The notes below the pieces were generated by a model, which was not told where the DNA came from, ran no database searches, and saw only the letters and a list, made by a program, of their open reading frames with translations. A DNA stretch of 64,000 nt from Tanypteryx hageni (taxonomy: Eukaryota; Arthropoda; Insecta; Odonata; Petaluridae), in contig CM054113.1 in the NCBI GenBank assembly GCA_028673005.1, forward strand, positions 176,001,956 through 176,065,955, written 5' to 3'. Made by a program: the position numbers and the translations under genes. Below are positions 1 to 12,375 of this stretch, one piece after another (position 1 is the stretch's first letter; the number at the start of each line of letters is the position of its first letter).

Positions 1-63
1 AAATAAATTTTTTCTAAAAATCGCCAAGAATAAACCATCTTTTATTTTTGTTCAATATCATTT

Positions 64-306
64 TTATGAAAAAGATCTGCAAAAGATGATATATTGGTCA
101 AATACGATATATAATTCAATTTTATATACGCGTTTGGGCCCTAGAACAGCCAACAGACCGACAGACAGACAGACGACAGACGACATGGCGAAAACAACTT
201 TTAAGGACTCAGGGACACCTGAAACGTGTATTTCCATCAAAATCTCGAAGTCGAATTTTTTCACGCTTATAATACTTTCTCAATATACTACGTATATGAG
301 AAAGTA
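64..306 (-). repeat. Dispersed repeat with palindromic end, partial copy
   Basis: Reverse-strand copy of a family also present at about 6665, 15421, 23659 and 51393. Shared text includes the stretch reading cgacttcgagatttca on the minus strand. Its outer end at 273-306 is a near-perfect palindrome: arms tactttctca(a)tata and tatatgagaaagta around a ctacg loop. A run of cagacagac units lies at about 150-185. Short reading frames here are repeat sequence, not genes. Confidence 0.7.
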
Positions 307-310
307 AAAA

Positions 311-1383
311 TATGACATGCCCATAACTGTATTAATAAAGACGAGAAAATATACGCTCATGAAATCCTGCCTAGATCTGCCTAAAAATTTTAAGTTATTT
401 TGGTATCCTTAAATATCTAAATTGTAAGTTACTTGAAAATTATTTATACGTTATTTAATACTTTAAAATGCTGACGAAAAGCGTTAGAGAGCCTTAAAGC
501 TTAATAAACATTATATTAAGTACCTAATATTATAATTAAATTAAAAATCTGAAAATGAAAGAGTTGGCGTTCTACGCCAGCTCTGTAAAAACGTTTTGTC
601 GGCAAATTTTTTAATAAATTTCTGCACAAGGGTACAGTCGTTAAAGAAACATACTAGGGCAAACGAGAACTAATTTTAAAACCTTCCTTACGTAACAAAC
701 GGATAAAATTTCCTTACCTTTTTTATCGCAAAGTCTCATAACTTGGATAGCATTAATGCAGTGAGGAAAAAACAATAGAACCGATCTCAATATCAGGTTT
801 AGATTACAGCACTCTTGACGATAAAATACAGTGAACTGCCTCACTGTTTTTTACGGTAGCTAAGTAGACAAGCGCCAAGATAAATTTCCGACGTTGCGGT
901 CGGTTATATGATTATAAAATGATGCATAGGAGAGGAATATTAACGGTGCGAAATGCAATTCGCTTCAATAATACACTTTTTATTTTCACACAAAATATAA
1001 CGTAAAATATAAAATATTGCTTGTCGCACATAGGCTCTCTGCCTGAGGCCTCCAACATTTTCCTCGACGTGCAATTTCTACAGCTACGTAAACGAAGTGA
1101 TCCACTCCACTTATAAGATATGGATTAAAATTATTGCCTCTAAAATATGGACAACGCTTAATAGACGCAATGTAAATAGCAAAGTTTATATTCCATCTGA
1201 CACTTGGACTTCCACATTTTCTGAGTGCCTCTTGTACTTCAGATTGTACACGGAAAGCGCAACTGTAATCCAGTCATTGAAATGATTATCTGAGATACGA
1301 TTTCGTAAAAACTTCCAAGTATTTGAAATTATCCTGCGGGAAACTTGGTTGCAGTTCACTGACAGATAGGTTACTCGTATAGT
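311..1383. other. No gene recognised
   Basis: AT-rich DNA of about 1.1 kb. The reading frames are all under 70 codons, with no recognisable domain or codon bias. I see nothing I can name. Confidence 0.5.
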
Positions 1384-2770
1384 AAGGGTGACCATACCCT
1401 GAGAAGGAAAAACCGGGACAATATGTGATTAAAAGACTACTTTTCGTTTACATGCTATGTACTAAATAAATTTTGCGTAGCCTGGTTATAATTTTTTTGA
1501 AAAGGTAGTAAATAATTCACAAATTGATACAGTGCGTGCATGTTATTATTACAATATCTATCATAAAATTAATGGGAATAAATATTTTAGGGGCACATTT
1601 ACTATAAATTACCCAGATAACACCGTCGCGAAATATGGTCAGATCAAATAGCAGGAATGTTTTTAAAAAATACAGTGTCTCCAGAGAATTTTTTGGGACA
1701 CGGGGCCATAGCACTAAAAACCTGGACAAATCTCGGGAAACTAAGATATCTGGACAGTTTATAATAAGGGCAAATAGCGACGTCGGGATTCCTTCAGCGG
1801 CAGCAGGATGACGCTCAAGTGCCAAAACACACCACTAACCAGTGTCGTCTTTGGGCATGGGCCTACGGGGACCAGACCCCGAGCCCCGCATTAAAGGGGG
1901 AGGGGGAAATCACTCGGGCTGTAGTCATACGGCAAGTTCGATTTCGACAATTTTTTCGCCAGATACTGGGGTCGATACCTTTCATGTTTGAGATATGTTA
2001 TTACCTATCACAGTGATGCCCGCCGAATGATTTTATCCTGTCTGCCATTGGTATAAGGATACAACCTTCTGTTTCAATAATACACAGTTCTTTGCAGGGC
2101 CGTCTAACAGTTTTTTTTTGTGGGAAGCCCCTGAGAGATAAGGCTAAGGTGGCCCCTTGCTCATCGAAAATTGATATTTCGCTTGCCCCTCTTCCCTTCC
2201 AATTTTTTCGCTGAATTAAGAAATGATGACATAGCCTTTTACGACTCCTCCCCTGGTAGCGCAGCAGGGGTTACCACGCATAAATAGTAGGGATCCCTAA
2301 TTATGTTGAGTCCCGGGCCCCCAAAATCCATAGGCGGATGGTGGATTTACGGGGACCTGGGCTGATGTTTTTTCGGGGCCCTCAACGTAAACATAATAAA
2401 AGAACACTAAATAATAATAGTAGAAGATAACAATAATAATCCCAAAAAGAGTATTTTGTATATATTTATTTTGTGTATTATCACAAAACAATGAAATATT
2501 CAATTACATCCACGTTTTTCTTACATTAAAAAACATTATCTCTATTAATAAAAGGCTTTGTGTGTGTGTGTGTTAGTGCGTGTGTGGAGACAGCATATCT
2601 CGAAAACCAAGAAACTTAGAGACTTAAAACTTGGTACACTTGAATGGGATCATGAGGATGTGCACCTCGGGGCCATAATTTTGACTTTTGGCGGGAGTGG
2701 AGGAAGGCTACAGCCCAATTAGCCCATACATAGATCCGCCACTGCCAAAATCGTAAAGACGGCGCTGCCA
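1384..2770. other. Mosaic of decayed DNA-transposon ends
   Basis: No gene seen. Several motifs resemble hAT/MITE termini: agggtgacc at about 1385 (the same end as the MITE at 11048), cagggccgtc near 2096, and an outward end tagatccgccactg finishing at 2744. A short TG microsatellite lies near 2560. I could not pair the ends with target duplications, so element boundaries are not assigned. Confidence 0.4.
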
Positions 2771-3080
2771 ATACCGAAATACCCCTTTCACTTCATAAGC
2801 TTTTTCTCTAAGCAAATCGATGAATGGTGACATTTTTATCGTCCCAGGATTCCATATGACAATATATTTCGAAGACTATCCCTATTTCAAGATCCATCAA
2901 TGTGAACAAACTCGACTGGGGTACCCTATTAAAAACATTTTTTTAAAGTGAAGTCGGATTTTGAGTTTTGCAACCAAATAAATGGTAGCTTTAAATTTGA
3001 AATAACCGCCCTCGTTTCACATACCAAAGAAGGTGTGCATACCGTCCATACGTTACCCACTGCACTTGCGGCTGGTAGAT

Positions 3081-3357
3081 CAGTGTTTCTCAGACGGCGG
3101 GACGCGTGTCATTGATGGGAGGCAAAGGTCGTCGTCTACGCGGGACGCGAAGATAATTATAAAACTTTTCTCAACTAAATTACTGCAATATTTAAGGACC
3201 TTAAAAATTTTGATTAATGAATAATATAATACTGAAATGCATTTGACGTAAAAATTTACCTCTTGGAAAAGGTGGGGGTTGTTTTTACCACTGTGGGACC
3301 AGGGTATTTTGACAAAATGGTTGGTGGGACGCAAGATGCAAAAACTGATAACCACTG
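3081..3357. mobile_element. hAT-like MITE, 277 bp
   Basis: Begins cagtgtttctcag and ends ctgataaccactg, an imperfect terminal inverted repeat of the hAT cagtg type. Flanks tggtagat (3073-3080) and tgctaaat (3358-3365) match at 6 of 8 bases, fitting an aged 8-bp target duplication. It has no coding capacity. Confidence 0.6.
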
Positions 3358-3745
3358 TGCTAAATAGAACACGTGGTTACGTTCGGATGCTCTCGCAAAA
3401 TTCTTTCCTTCTCGGAAATAAGTGACTATATGTGTGAATTAATTGGCCACGTCATTGACATTAGCGCACAATACGAAGTTTGTTACTAGTTTCCTCATTG
3501 GCTCGAAAAACGCGTCGGTTGTAACCCAATCGCGAATAATACGTCGGCATAATATCGGAAATTATAATTACACATATAAGTGGATTTATTGGTAGCATTA
3601 AATTATCGCACATCAAGAATTTTCTAAAATTTTCTCTTTTAGTTTAGAAAACTTGCCAATTATAAACCAACAGCGAATGTTGTTGGAGATGGTTTCGTCC
3701 ATAAAAAAATGCTTTCTTTGCAAAAATACAGGATTTCCAATAGAT

Positions 3746-4285
3746 CAGTGGTTCTCAAATTGAGGGGCGTGAGGTCATGGAAAAATATCAATTTTTAATG
3801 TGAAATTCAGTTAAAAACGCCTTTTTTAGCTGCATTTAAACGTTTCTTTCCTTAGCACCCGTCAGAATTATAAATACAGATGTTTAAAATTAGTAGATTT
3901 CAGTATTTGTCATAATTATTCATCGCCAAAGATAGAAATCCTTTCTGTGGCTCATATTCATCGTTATTCAAATCGTAATGAAAAGTGAGAAGATTTTTGA
4001 AAAAAAAAAATATTTAATTGGCCATAAGCACATACAGAAAAATTTTCTAAAAAACTTATAAGTGATTCATTATGAATAATTGAAAGCTGTTTTGTAGGCA
4101 ATATTTCAATATGCTTATGAATAATTACATAAATATTTTATTTATCAATCAACTAATCGATTCCTTTTTAAGCCATGAAAAATTATAGAGAGCTATGAAT
4201 GCGCACCACGTGAAAATAATTTTATATCGACTATCTGATTTTAACTCACCAAAGAACTCAGAAGTAAGCTAGAAATGCTTTTTTG
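3746..4285 (+). repeat. hAT-like element start, right end not found
   Basis: A cagtggttctcaaa terminus at 3746 is typical of hAT elements and resembles the end of the complete element at 19398. No matching right end was found before the duplicated block begins at 4286. No transposase can be read here. Confidence 0.4.
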
Positions 4286-5293
4286 AAAAAGAGGCTCTTC
4301 AGAATTCTTGTTAGGTTTGAATTGGTTTGAATGTGAAATATTTTGTGATATATGATTACAACTATTACAAGTATTAATTAAAAAAATACTGAAATTATTT
4401 TTGGTTCAATTGAAAATATTCAATTAAATAATACTATGTTTTATGCATATTTTTCAATGCATGATATTTATGCATCTGATTGATATATGGGTAAATGCCT
4501 AAATATGAGTTAATTGATCATTAACAATAATAGATATATATCTGTTAAAATATGTAATAAAATGATACAAATAAATAAAATGCAAATAAACAATAATATA
4601 AGTATGCAATTATTCAATTTATTTCAACCAAATAACTGAGGGGGGCGTGAGGGTTTCGTGAAAACCAAAGGGGGAGCGTAATGTCAAAATAGATAAGTCT
4701 TAGTAAGTAAATACAGTTGCGAAATTCCTCGTATTTTTTGCCGACTTAATTATTTTATTATCGGGATAGATAAAATAATAGAAAATTAGTTGCAGTTTTA
4801 AAAAAAATCAGATAAAATAGGATATCTTACCTTAGAAGATGACGAGAATTTCAGAATTACTAACAGATGATTGGCAGTAGCGAAAAGATATCTAACGTAA
4901 AAACTCATTATCACTAGATGTGTTTTCAAAGACTGCAGCGGTTGAATTACTTATATCATCATCGTGATATAGAACACTGCAACATCTGTCTCGTCCTCGA
5001 ACTAAAGAGGCGCGTTCTGGTAATGCCAAGCATCGTTAGATTGCCGTGAAGGTCTGTACTTGTTAGTGACTTTACTAGAGTATTTGAGAGCAGCACGCTA
5101 ATTCCGAAATTGCTACGTTGTTCGACATTCCCTAGTTAGGAAGATACGTGTCCGGTGGAAGAAGGCTGTTTTACACGTCCGATTGTAATCTATTCTTAAA
5201 TATTTCGGCAGGATCATCTAATTGTAGGCAAGTACAAAATGAAGAATTTTGCATGGGTAATTAAGTATTATGAAATCGGCGATCTCTCTAGAT

Positions 5294-5486
5294 CAGTGTT
5301 TTTCAACCGGTGTTCCACTGGTTCCGCATAAGTAAGTATTTTAATTTCGTTCTCACACAGTAAGTAGCAGGTTACAACTTCTAACCTGCTGCAGTAATAT
5401 ATGTATATGCGTATGTGTATAGGTTTTCCGCCAATTTTTTCTCCATCCAAAATGTTCCGCCTCTCACAAAAGGTTGAAAACCACTT
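5294..5486. mobile_element. hAT-like MITE, 193 bp (block A copy)
   Basis: Starts cagtgtttttcaacc and ends ggttgaaaaccactt. Identical 8-bp flanks ctctagat lie at 5286-5293 and 5487-5494. The last base of the right inverted repeat is mutated here but intact in the sister copy at 14044-14236, so insertion preceded the block duplication. Confidence 0.85.
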
Positions 5487-6323
5487 CTCTAGATATTAAC
5501 TTCTGTGCACAGTAAAATCTCATTGTACTGCGTCTCGTTATAACGCGGGAAAAAATCGTGTGCCTAGTAAAAATAGATGGAGTTAAAGAAGAGAAGGAAG
5601 ACGAGCGTGATTATTTAAGACCACATCACATAGACAACCATAAACATTTTTAAAAATTACGACGTAATAGGGGCGAATAAATGTTTTCGCACATTTTCGC
5701 CTTTAGCATGCAGTGAGCATCAAGTATCACGTGTTGAAGAAAAGCATTCTTTAATCAGGCCAAAAATATGTGTTTATATCCGGAAACTTCAGCAGAGTTA
5801 AGTAAACAGTTGATAAGTATTAGCAAGAAACGTAAAATGCCGTATAATTTATTATGGGTGTGTTATGAAAATTTCTAACTTGTTCCTATCGATATCCTAG
5901 TCGATTTTCAATTCAGCGATCTTTCAGAGCATCTTTCAACATAACGCGTGATTCCTGGGCCACGAAAATGCAGGTAGTGATATTTTTTATATCTTTGTTC
6001 ATATAAATGAATGAAGAAGAATCGACTATAGTTCCGATAAAAATTAATTTGCACATAGCTGCATATTTTTTTTATACTTTGCTAGTCCACCTTGCAAGAC
6101 AAAATATTTTAATTTAATTTTGGGTAAATTGTCTTTAAGAAATGTACGGCTGTCTTGTGAATCCAAGTTCAGTTAATTCCCAGATAAGAGAAACGATTAT
6201 CTATAAATATTATTTTTCTCTATCATAAATATATGCTTAGACGCTCAATTTTTTGATGGATCATAAAAATGGCTGTGAATGGGCATCGTATTTTCTCAAC
6301 GCGCCAAAACCAAAATCCACTAT

Positions 6324-6577
6324 CAGGGCCGGCCCAAGGCCTGGGCATTATGGGCAAAAGCCCCGGCGGCCGGGTGTAAGGCGCTGTCGCCCATGGCCCC
6401 GCACCTATGTGACTCCCCGCTCCAATCTCACAATCAGTAGAAAGACGTAACGTGCGTGGAATGTGAAAAAAATCGCTCTAGATGTGTGTTAGAAGCAATA
6501 TTAAAATTGGATGACCGTTTGACTTCATTACTGTTTTAGTCTTCAAGCGGAGGACAAAGAGAATCCCTGTATATGAA
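6324..6577 (+). repeat. Dispersed repeat starting cagggccggccc
   Basis: Starts with a GC-rich end and continues through gatgtgtgtt and gtcttcaagcgg to tgtatatgaa. Sister copy at 15080-15333; a more diverged third copy at 25549-25829. An inserted end cagtggcggatt begins at 6578. Probably a non-autonomous DNA transposon; its right end was not found. Confidence 0.6.
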
Positions 6578-6664
6578 CAGTGGCGGATTACCGCACAGGC
6601 GCATGAGGCGCTCGCCTGGAGCTACGACACTCATGGGAGCCACAACACAGTCAAAACTCGATTT

Positions 6665-7375
6665 TTATTTTCTCAATACGTAGAATAGGGAAAGGTATTG
6701 TTTTCATGAAAAAAATCGACTTCGAGATTTCAATGGAAATACACGTATTGAGGTCCGCTGAACACGTTTTGACCATTTTCTCGATGATGTCTGTGTGTGT
6801 ATATGTGATAGCTTTATTGTGGATGCTCTTAACTCAAAATCTATTAATCAGGTCAAAGCAAAATTTTATATTAAGCATTTTTATAAAAGTAAGAACTGAT
6901 TAGTTTTTGGTAAAGATCGCTCAACCGGAAGTGGGTGTTTTACTCTTGTCACTTATCCGTTATTTTCAAATATTTGCTTTATTATGTGATAAATATAAAA
7001 ATGTACTGGGATAAAAGAGTTAGGAAATTTAAGTTTCTACAACCTTTGTATGAAATATTTTTCCATATAATGCATTGTTTAAGAGATATCTTATATTTTT
7101 AGTTGCCACCACCACGCCACCTACCGACGACAATTGTTAATAATTGACGCTTAGTTACGTCTTAGTAACGCTCCTTTTTTCCTTAATTGTTGGAGCTTTG
7201 TGGCTATATCTAATATCGGAAGGCTGTGGTTTGAGTTTATTTCTGGTATTTGTAAAGTCTAAAAATTTCTCGCAGTTGCTTAAAATATTGTTTATTTTGT
7301 AACATATTTGGAATTTTTAGAAATATTACAGGTATGGCGAAAGTCATGTGGCGGCCTCATCAGAGTTTTGTAATT
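6665..7375 (+). repeat. Palindrome-ended dispersed repeat, long copy (block A)
   Basis: About 700 bp matching 15421-16130 (through the block duplication) and 23659-24376 (an independent copy). Begins with ctcaatacgtag, passes aaaatcgacttcgagatt and a TG-rich stretch, and ends near gcggcctcatcag. No conserved long reading frame was seen. Confidence 0.7.
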
Positions 7376-7863
7376 AATTACCTAAATATACTTAATATTG
7401 GATTTCTTTAAGAAGTTAAGAAATTTATATCTACTATTTTGTAATAATTGATATTTTCTGTAATTAGTCTAAACGCGTGGATACCACGTACATTTTTGGG
7501 AGGGATCTCTAAAATAACCTCGCATGATTTTGGGCTTCTCTAATCTTATGCTGATGAATAGGGAGTTATATGTATTAGGGGCGGCCAAATTAATTATTGT
7601 CCACAATCGTGAAAACTGTTGGACTGGCCCTGACCGTGGTACTTCCTCCGAGACATGACTTTGAATGTTAATTAAAATAAGACATGAAAATAATTGTCTT
7701 CGAAATTATTCAGTAGCGATCTGTTATGATAACGATGAAAATCATGTTTTTCTATAGGAATCGAGTGGTAAAGCCATTGTTTTTAAACATTCCAAATGTT
7801 TTGTAATATATTTATTTTTATATTTACTTTGCAGGAAACTGCAAAATTTCATTTTGATACGAA

Positions 7864-7954
7864 ATGGAAAAGGACGAAGAAGTGAATTTGGGCACATCAA
7901 GGAAGCCTCTGACAATGAAGCAAAAGATGCCTCAGTATATAGCGGCCACAGTCG
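7864..7954 (+). CDS. Tret1-like: Coding exon 1 of transporter copy 1
   Basis: Encodes the 30-residue cytosolic N-terminus ending MKQKMPQYIAATV, plus the first base of a split Ala codon. The pattern LTMKQK(M/L)PQY is conserved in all four copies, which supports it as real exon. A polypyrimidine tract and cag acceptor end at 7834, so the transcript probably has an upstream untranslated exon that I could not locate. Confidence 0.85.
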
Positions 7955-10137
7955 GTGAGGTCACCGTTCTATCAAATTAGTTACTCAAAATAAATTTAAC
8001 AAAATTTTCATAGAAGTTTTAAGAGGGATAATACGACCGAACTTTCGGCAGTAGTAATATGACGTGTAGCCTATCTTATAATACCAATGTCAACTGCGAC
8101 AATCGTTATGTGGAATTAGCACGATTGCATGTTTTTGTTATTTTTTAGAATTCCTTTTTAAAATGCAGCAAAATTCTGTTTAACAGTTAATAAAAATAAA
8201 CAAATAATAAATACGTGTTAAACAATAAATAATATTTAATAAGCTATCAATAAAAATAAGTGGAATTAAATTAAACATTCCTTTTTAAACGAATTCCACG
8301 CGATTTAATAACTTTCTCACCAGAATTATTTTGTAAGAACAATTTTATTCTTAAAATTTCATCAAAATTAGTTGATTAGAGCACTAAATAGATTATTTCG
8401 AGAGAAACCGAACGTGCCATTCGTATTTTGTAAAAATATATTAAATTCAATTTTTTGATGTTTGACAAAAATCGTTGAATCGCATTCGAAAATCTAAGGA
8501 GAAAGAGTTTTTAATTAGCCAATTTAAAATTAATACTACTTTCTATCAGTATAACTTGTTTTATTCTAAAAGAATATTGCCATCCATCTTTGGTCAACCT
8601 AGCCAAAGCTTTAAATTAAAGCAGCATTTTCACATATTTTATTACTATTTCTCTACTTGTTGGGATATTGTTAAAAGCAAATGAACATTTTATAAGCGTG
8701 AGCAAATATTCTCCTAAACGAGTGATAACTAAAAGGTAACGTTTTTACTCTATAGCAACAATTGCTTCACTTTGCGCTGGGTGTGCCATAGCGTGGACAT
8801 CACCAGTCATGAACCGACTACAAGGGATAAAAGGCTCATACGAGCCATTGGATAGACCACTCACGGAAGATGAAGCCTCTTGGGTGGGTTCTTTGATGGC
8901 GCTGGGCGCCATTCTCGGTCCACTGGGCGGAGGGATATCCATGGACAAATTCGGAAGAAAAAACACCTTCATCTTCATGGGAGGAGTGCCTGCAATCGTA
9001 GGATGGATCATAACCCTCGCTGCGCACAACGCTGGTGCTTTGTACGCGGCACGCTTCCTCATCGGCGTCTCCACTGGCTCCGCTTCAACCCTCGGACCGG
9101 TCTACATAGCGGAGGTTTCCTCTGCTTCCGAACGAGGAGCCCTGTGTTCCATGCCTCAGCTCATGATCGCATTAGGGATAATGGTTCAGTACACAGTAGG
9201 TCCATACGTTTCGTACCACGCTCTAGCGGGAATAAACCTGGTTTTCCCCGTGATTTTCGTGGTCAGTTTCTTCTTCATGCCGGAGTCACCTTATTACCTC
9301 TTGGCGGTAGACAAAAGGGAGGAGGCCGAGGCGTCGCTCTTGTGGTTCAGGGGAGGAGGGAAAAGGAATGAAGAGGGCGGGCCACCTACCGTCGACGTGA
9401 CCCAAGAATTGGATGGAATATCCCTTGCCATTGAAGAATCCGGAATCCGCGACTCCTCGCTCCTGGATTCATTCAAGGATGTGTTCTCCACGCGCGGCAA
9501 CCGACGCGCTTTCCTTGTGACTGCTGGACTGATGTTCATTCAGCAGTTTTCCGGAATCAACGCCGTATTGTTCAATGCCGAAAGCATCTTCGGTGGAGAC
9601 GATGGAGAGGAACCCGTGCTTACCGCAAGCGAATCCACCATGGTCGTAGGCGCCGTTCAGATAGTGTCTTCGTGGGTCGAAACGGTCCTTGCCGATCGAG
9701 CTGGCCGCAGGCCCCTTCTTCTAATGTCTTGTGCGTTTTCTTCGGCCTCCCTCGTAGCGTTGGGGGTCCACTCTTACTTATTTTCCCACCAGCACTCTAC
9801 GGCGGTGACCCTTTCTTGGCTCCCTATAGCATCCCTCGTCGTGTACATAATATTCTATATCCAGGGTCTCGGTCCTCTTCCGTGGGCGGTTCTGAGCGAA
9901 GTGTTTCCAAGCAGATCGAAGAGTGCCGCGGGTATACTGAGTGGTTGCTTCTGCTGGACACTCGGATTCGTCGTCACGAGGACATTTCATCCTCTGAACG
10001 ATGCGGTGGGTTCTTATGGTTCCTACTGGATATTCGCCGGTTGCTGTGCTGCCGGATTTGTATTTCTGGCGAAATTGTTGCCGGAGACGAAATGTAAAAC
10101 GCTCGAGCAGATTCAGAAGGAGTTAGGAGGGAATTGA
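7864..10137 (+). CDS. Tret1-like: Facilitated trehalose/sugar transporter Tret1-like, copy 1
   Basis: Two coding exons: 7864-7954 and 8756-10137, joined by a phase-1 intron with gtgag donor and tag acceptor, giving 490 residues. A major facilitator of the SLC2/Tret1 type that should move sugar across the plasma membrane by facilitated diffusion. Visible family marks: DKFGRK after segment 2 (residues 94-99), PESPYY after segment 6 (206-211), QQFSGIN in segment 7 (Asn299), ADRAGRR in loop 8-9 (343-349), GPLPW in segment 10 (403-407), Trp431 in segment 11 and PETK near the C-terminus (473-476). Twelve hydrophobic segments fit the normal length. The exon 1 start is chosen because the internal Met at 8809 lies after segment 1. 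Trehalose as substrate is inferred; Tret1-like proteins may carry glucose or other sugars. Confidence 0.93.
8089..8706. other. Intron segment present only in copy 1
   Basis: About 617 bp of AT-rich intron missing from copy 2, which passes directly from accaat to attcctaaac. Short aat microhomology at the edges and no terminal repeats suggest a deletion from copy 2 rather than an insertion into copy 1. A 69-codon reading frame inside has no recognisable content. Confidence 0.7.
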
Positions 10138-10160
10138 ATTCTGGTGTGAGATGAATGCCA

Positions 10161-10690
10161 GCAGCTGTGTAACTATTTTAATATTATGTCTCAGGACTCG
10201 CATTTCATTGATGGAAATGTTTAATTTCATTAATTGTAATTTAATTCATTATTATTATTATATGGTGTTCGTGAGCCTTTTCTGAGAGAATGAATGTATT
10301 TTTGAGAAAACAGGTGTAATTACGCAATTTGTGAGGAGAGGTTTTCTCTGAGGAACGGGAGAACTAGCGAAAAGAGCAGTAGAACATCGCTGTTTCTGGC
10401 TGTTTTTTAGTTTGTCGCAAGTAACTGTAAAAATGTTTAATATTTCGAAGTCACTTTGAATATGTCGGAACTTATGGATTTTCTAACTACTTGATATGAA
10501 GTGTCCGTCTCGTCGATACCGTAAGTAGTCGAAATGCATAATTTGTTCTTCAAAACCCTAAAACGCCATTTTAATTTACCAATAAGTCTTTTAAATAGCA
10601 GCTGTGTAAATATTTTAATATTATATGCCTCAAAACTCGCATTTCATTGATGGAAATGTTTAATTTCATTACTTGTTAATTTAATTCATT
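10161..10690 (+). repeat. Direct repeat in 3' UTR of copy 1
   Basis: Two ~90-bp units at 10161-10250 and 10598-10690 share gcagctgtgtaa, actcgcatttcattgatgg and ttaatttcatta. They are separated by about 350 bp. Both units and their spacing are retained in block B (from about 18298 and 18735), so the repeat predates the block duplication. Confidence 0.8.
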
Positions 10691-10796
10691 CCATGTCAGT
10701 TGAGTATGATTTAGGTGTCTGTGAGTTATTAAGCAAACTTTAATTTTAACACTGTACTTAAATTTTTTATATTGTTTAAATTTCATATTTGTACCT

Positions 10797-10802
10797 AATA
10801 AA
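10797..10802 (+). terminator. Candidate poly(A) signal, copy 1
   Basis: Canonical aataaa about 660 bp after the stop, beyond the repeated 3' UTR, and conserved in copy 2 at 18934. A long 3' UTR is inferred; earlier signals could also be used. Confidence 0.45.
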
Positions 10803-11047
10803 CGTTTACTCACTAAAATGTTTCATAAAAAAATTCCATCTTCCATTAATCCTAATAATTTAAAATGATATCTCGATCGAAATATCGTGAACAAGAGAAG
10901 ATTTACGTCCCTTTATTACTTGTTAACGTAGGCAGATTTTTTGAAAATTTGAAAGCGTAGAATCAGTGCCGTAATGGAGGCAGGGCGAACGGGTCATTTG
11001 GCTCGGCCGCCATTGAATTGGGGAAGCCGAAATGCTGTTCTTAGGCT

Positions 11048-11408
11048 AGGGTGACCAGACGTCCCGGTCTTCCGGGACTCGTCCCGGTTTTCGATTTTTT
11101 GTCCCTGTGTTCCGCAATTTTTTTCGGGACTCCTGAATGTCCAGGTTTTTTAAATTTTACACGTAATGATTGACCGAACAAATTTCATTTGCATGGATTC
11201 ATTTAAAATCTCATACTATATCTACCAGTTACTACTTCAAAAAAGGCATTCGTATTTCTACTCCTGGAAAAGAACAGTTTTGTTCACCAAGAGCAGATTT
11301 CGGGAAAATAAAGATGACAGCTGGGTCACATAATCTCCTCCTATTTTTTATTTAAAAGTCGTCGCACTGGTTCAGATTTTGAATCCTGACTATTCTGCGG
11401 GTCACCCT
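11048..11408. mobile_element. MITE with agggtgacc ends, 361 bp
   Basis: Starts agggtgacc and ends gggtcaccct, an inverted pair. Interior rich in gtcccgg/ccgggac near the left end. The flanks agree at only 4 of 8 bases, so a target duplication is not established. It begins 4 bp beyond the right edge of block A. Confidence 0.55.
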
Positions 11409-12375
11409 CTCATGAACTAAAAGGAGAAAATTCACGTACCCTACATGTTCCTAGATAATTTGGAGTCTAGATTTATTTTTAGGTTTACAATCTCCAATAC
11501 AGTAGCCCCAACCTCCATTAGGCTAGCTCGAGAATGGGATATTTTATCCTTTCGTTGAACTTCGTAATTAGTGTTGCCGATGAAATACCTCCCGAGATAC
11601 CCGTTCTTCCCAGAAAAACATTTTTCGTCTTAGCTTACCGTTTCTTGAGAAAAATTCAAAAGCAAGATTTTTAAGCACCCTCGCCTTTTCAGCAACGGTT
11701 CTTCACTTTCTACATTGTCGTTTAAGAGTGACATCCTCATTATATTGTGGTCCTTCGTCCAGCTATCATCGTGGTGTAGTGTTACCTCCTTCACTTTATT
11801 TCAAGAAAAGAAGATAGAGAAGGAAAGTTTCTTTTCCAGCTATAACGGCTGCAGAGATCTTCATTTCATTCAATATCTGCAGATGGAATTTTCATTTCAA
11901 AGGTAAGACGATTATTAAATCTTAAAGTGATTTATATCTACTGTACTGAAAGATTCTCCGAAAGATTGGCGAAGAAATTGAATACCTACTAATAACTTTT
12001 AAATTTTCGTACTTCTTATTTCGTGCTACTTACACCAGGAATTATTATTACGGTAGCAATGCCCTAATTTTGTTTATACCTTAATTTAGCTATTAGCAAG
12101 TGTTATGTTTTGTTAAATGATGTAAGGATTCTAGTCGATAGTATCATTTATACAATACTGTTTTGTAAGTTAAAGGTAATATTTACTTTAATCTGTCAAA
12201 TAACAAACAAAATCTAATATTATATTTTTTAACATGAAGTTTGAATTAACTTAATCAAAGTCGTATTAATGTAAAGCACGAAAACTTTTTTGTTTTGTAA
12301 ATAAGCGGTCGAATTTTCAAGATTTTTTATACAAAATGTTCATAATTTTTATAGGTCTTAGAACCCTCAACAGAA

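Larger units (their letters stand above)
4286..11044 (+). repeat. Segmental duplication, block A (carries transporter copy 1)
   Basis: About 6.76 kb that aligns almost base for base with 13039-19181. Left junction: the blocks share gaaaaagaggctc and continue together. Right junction: both read gctgttcttag, then block A continues into a MITE and block B into unrelated sequence. Block A is 616 bp longer, explained by one indel in the transporter intron (8089-8706). Shared contents: a 193-bp MITE, two dispersed repeats, the complete transporter gene and its 3' untranslated region. Confidence 0.9.
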
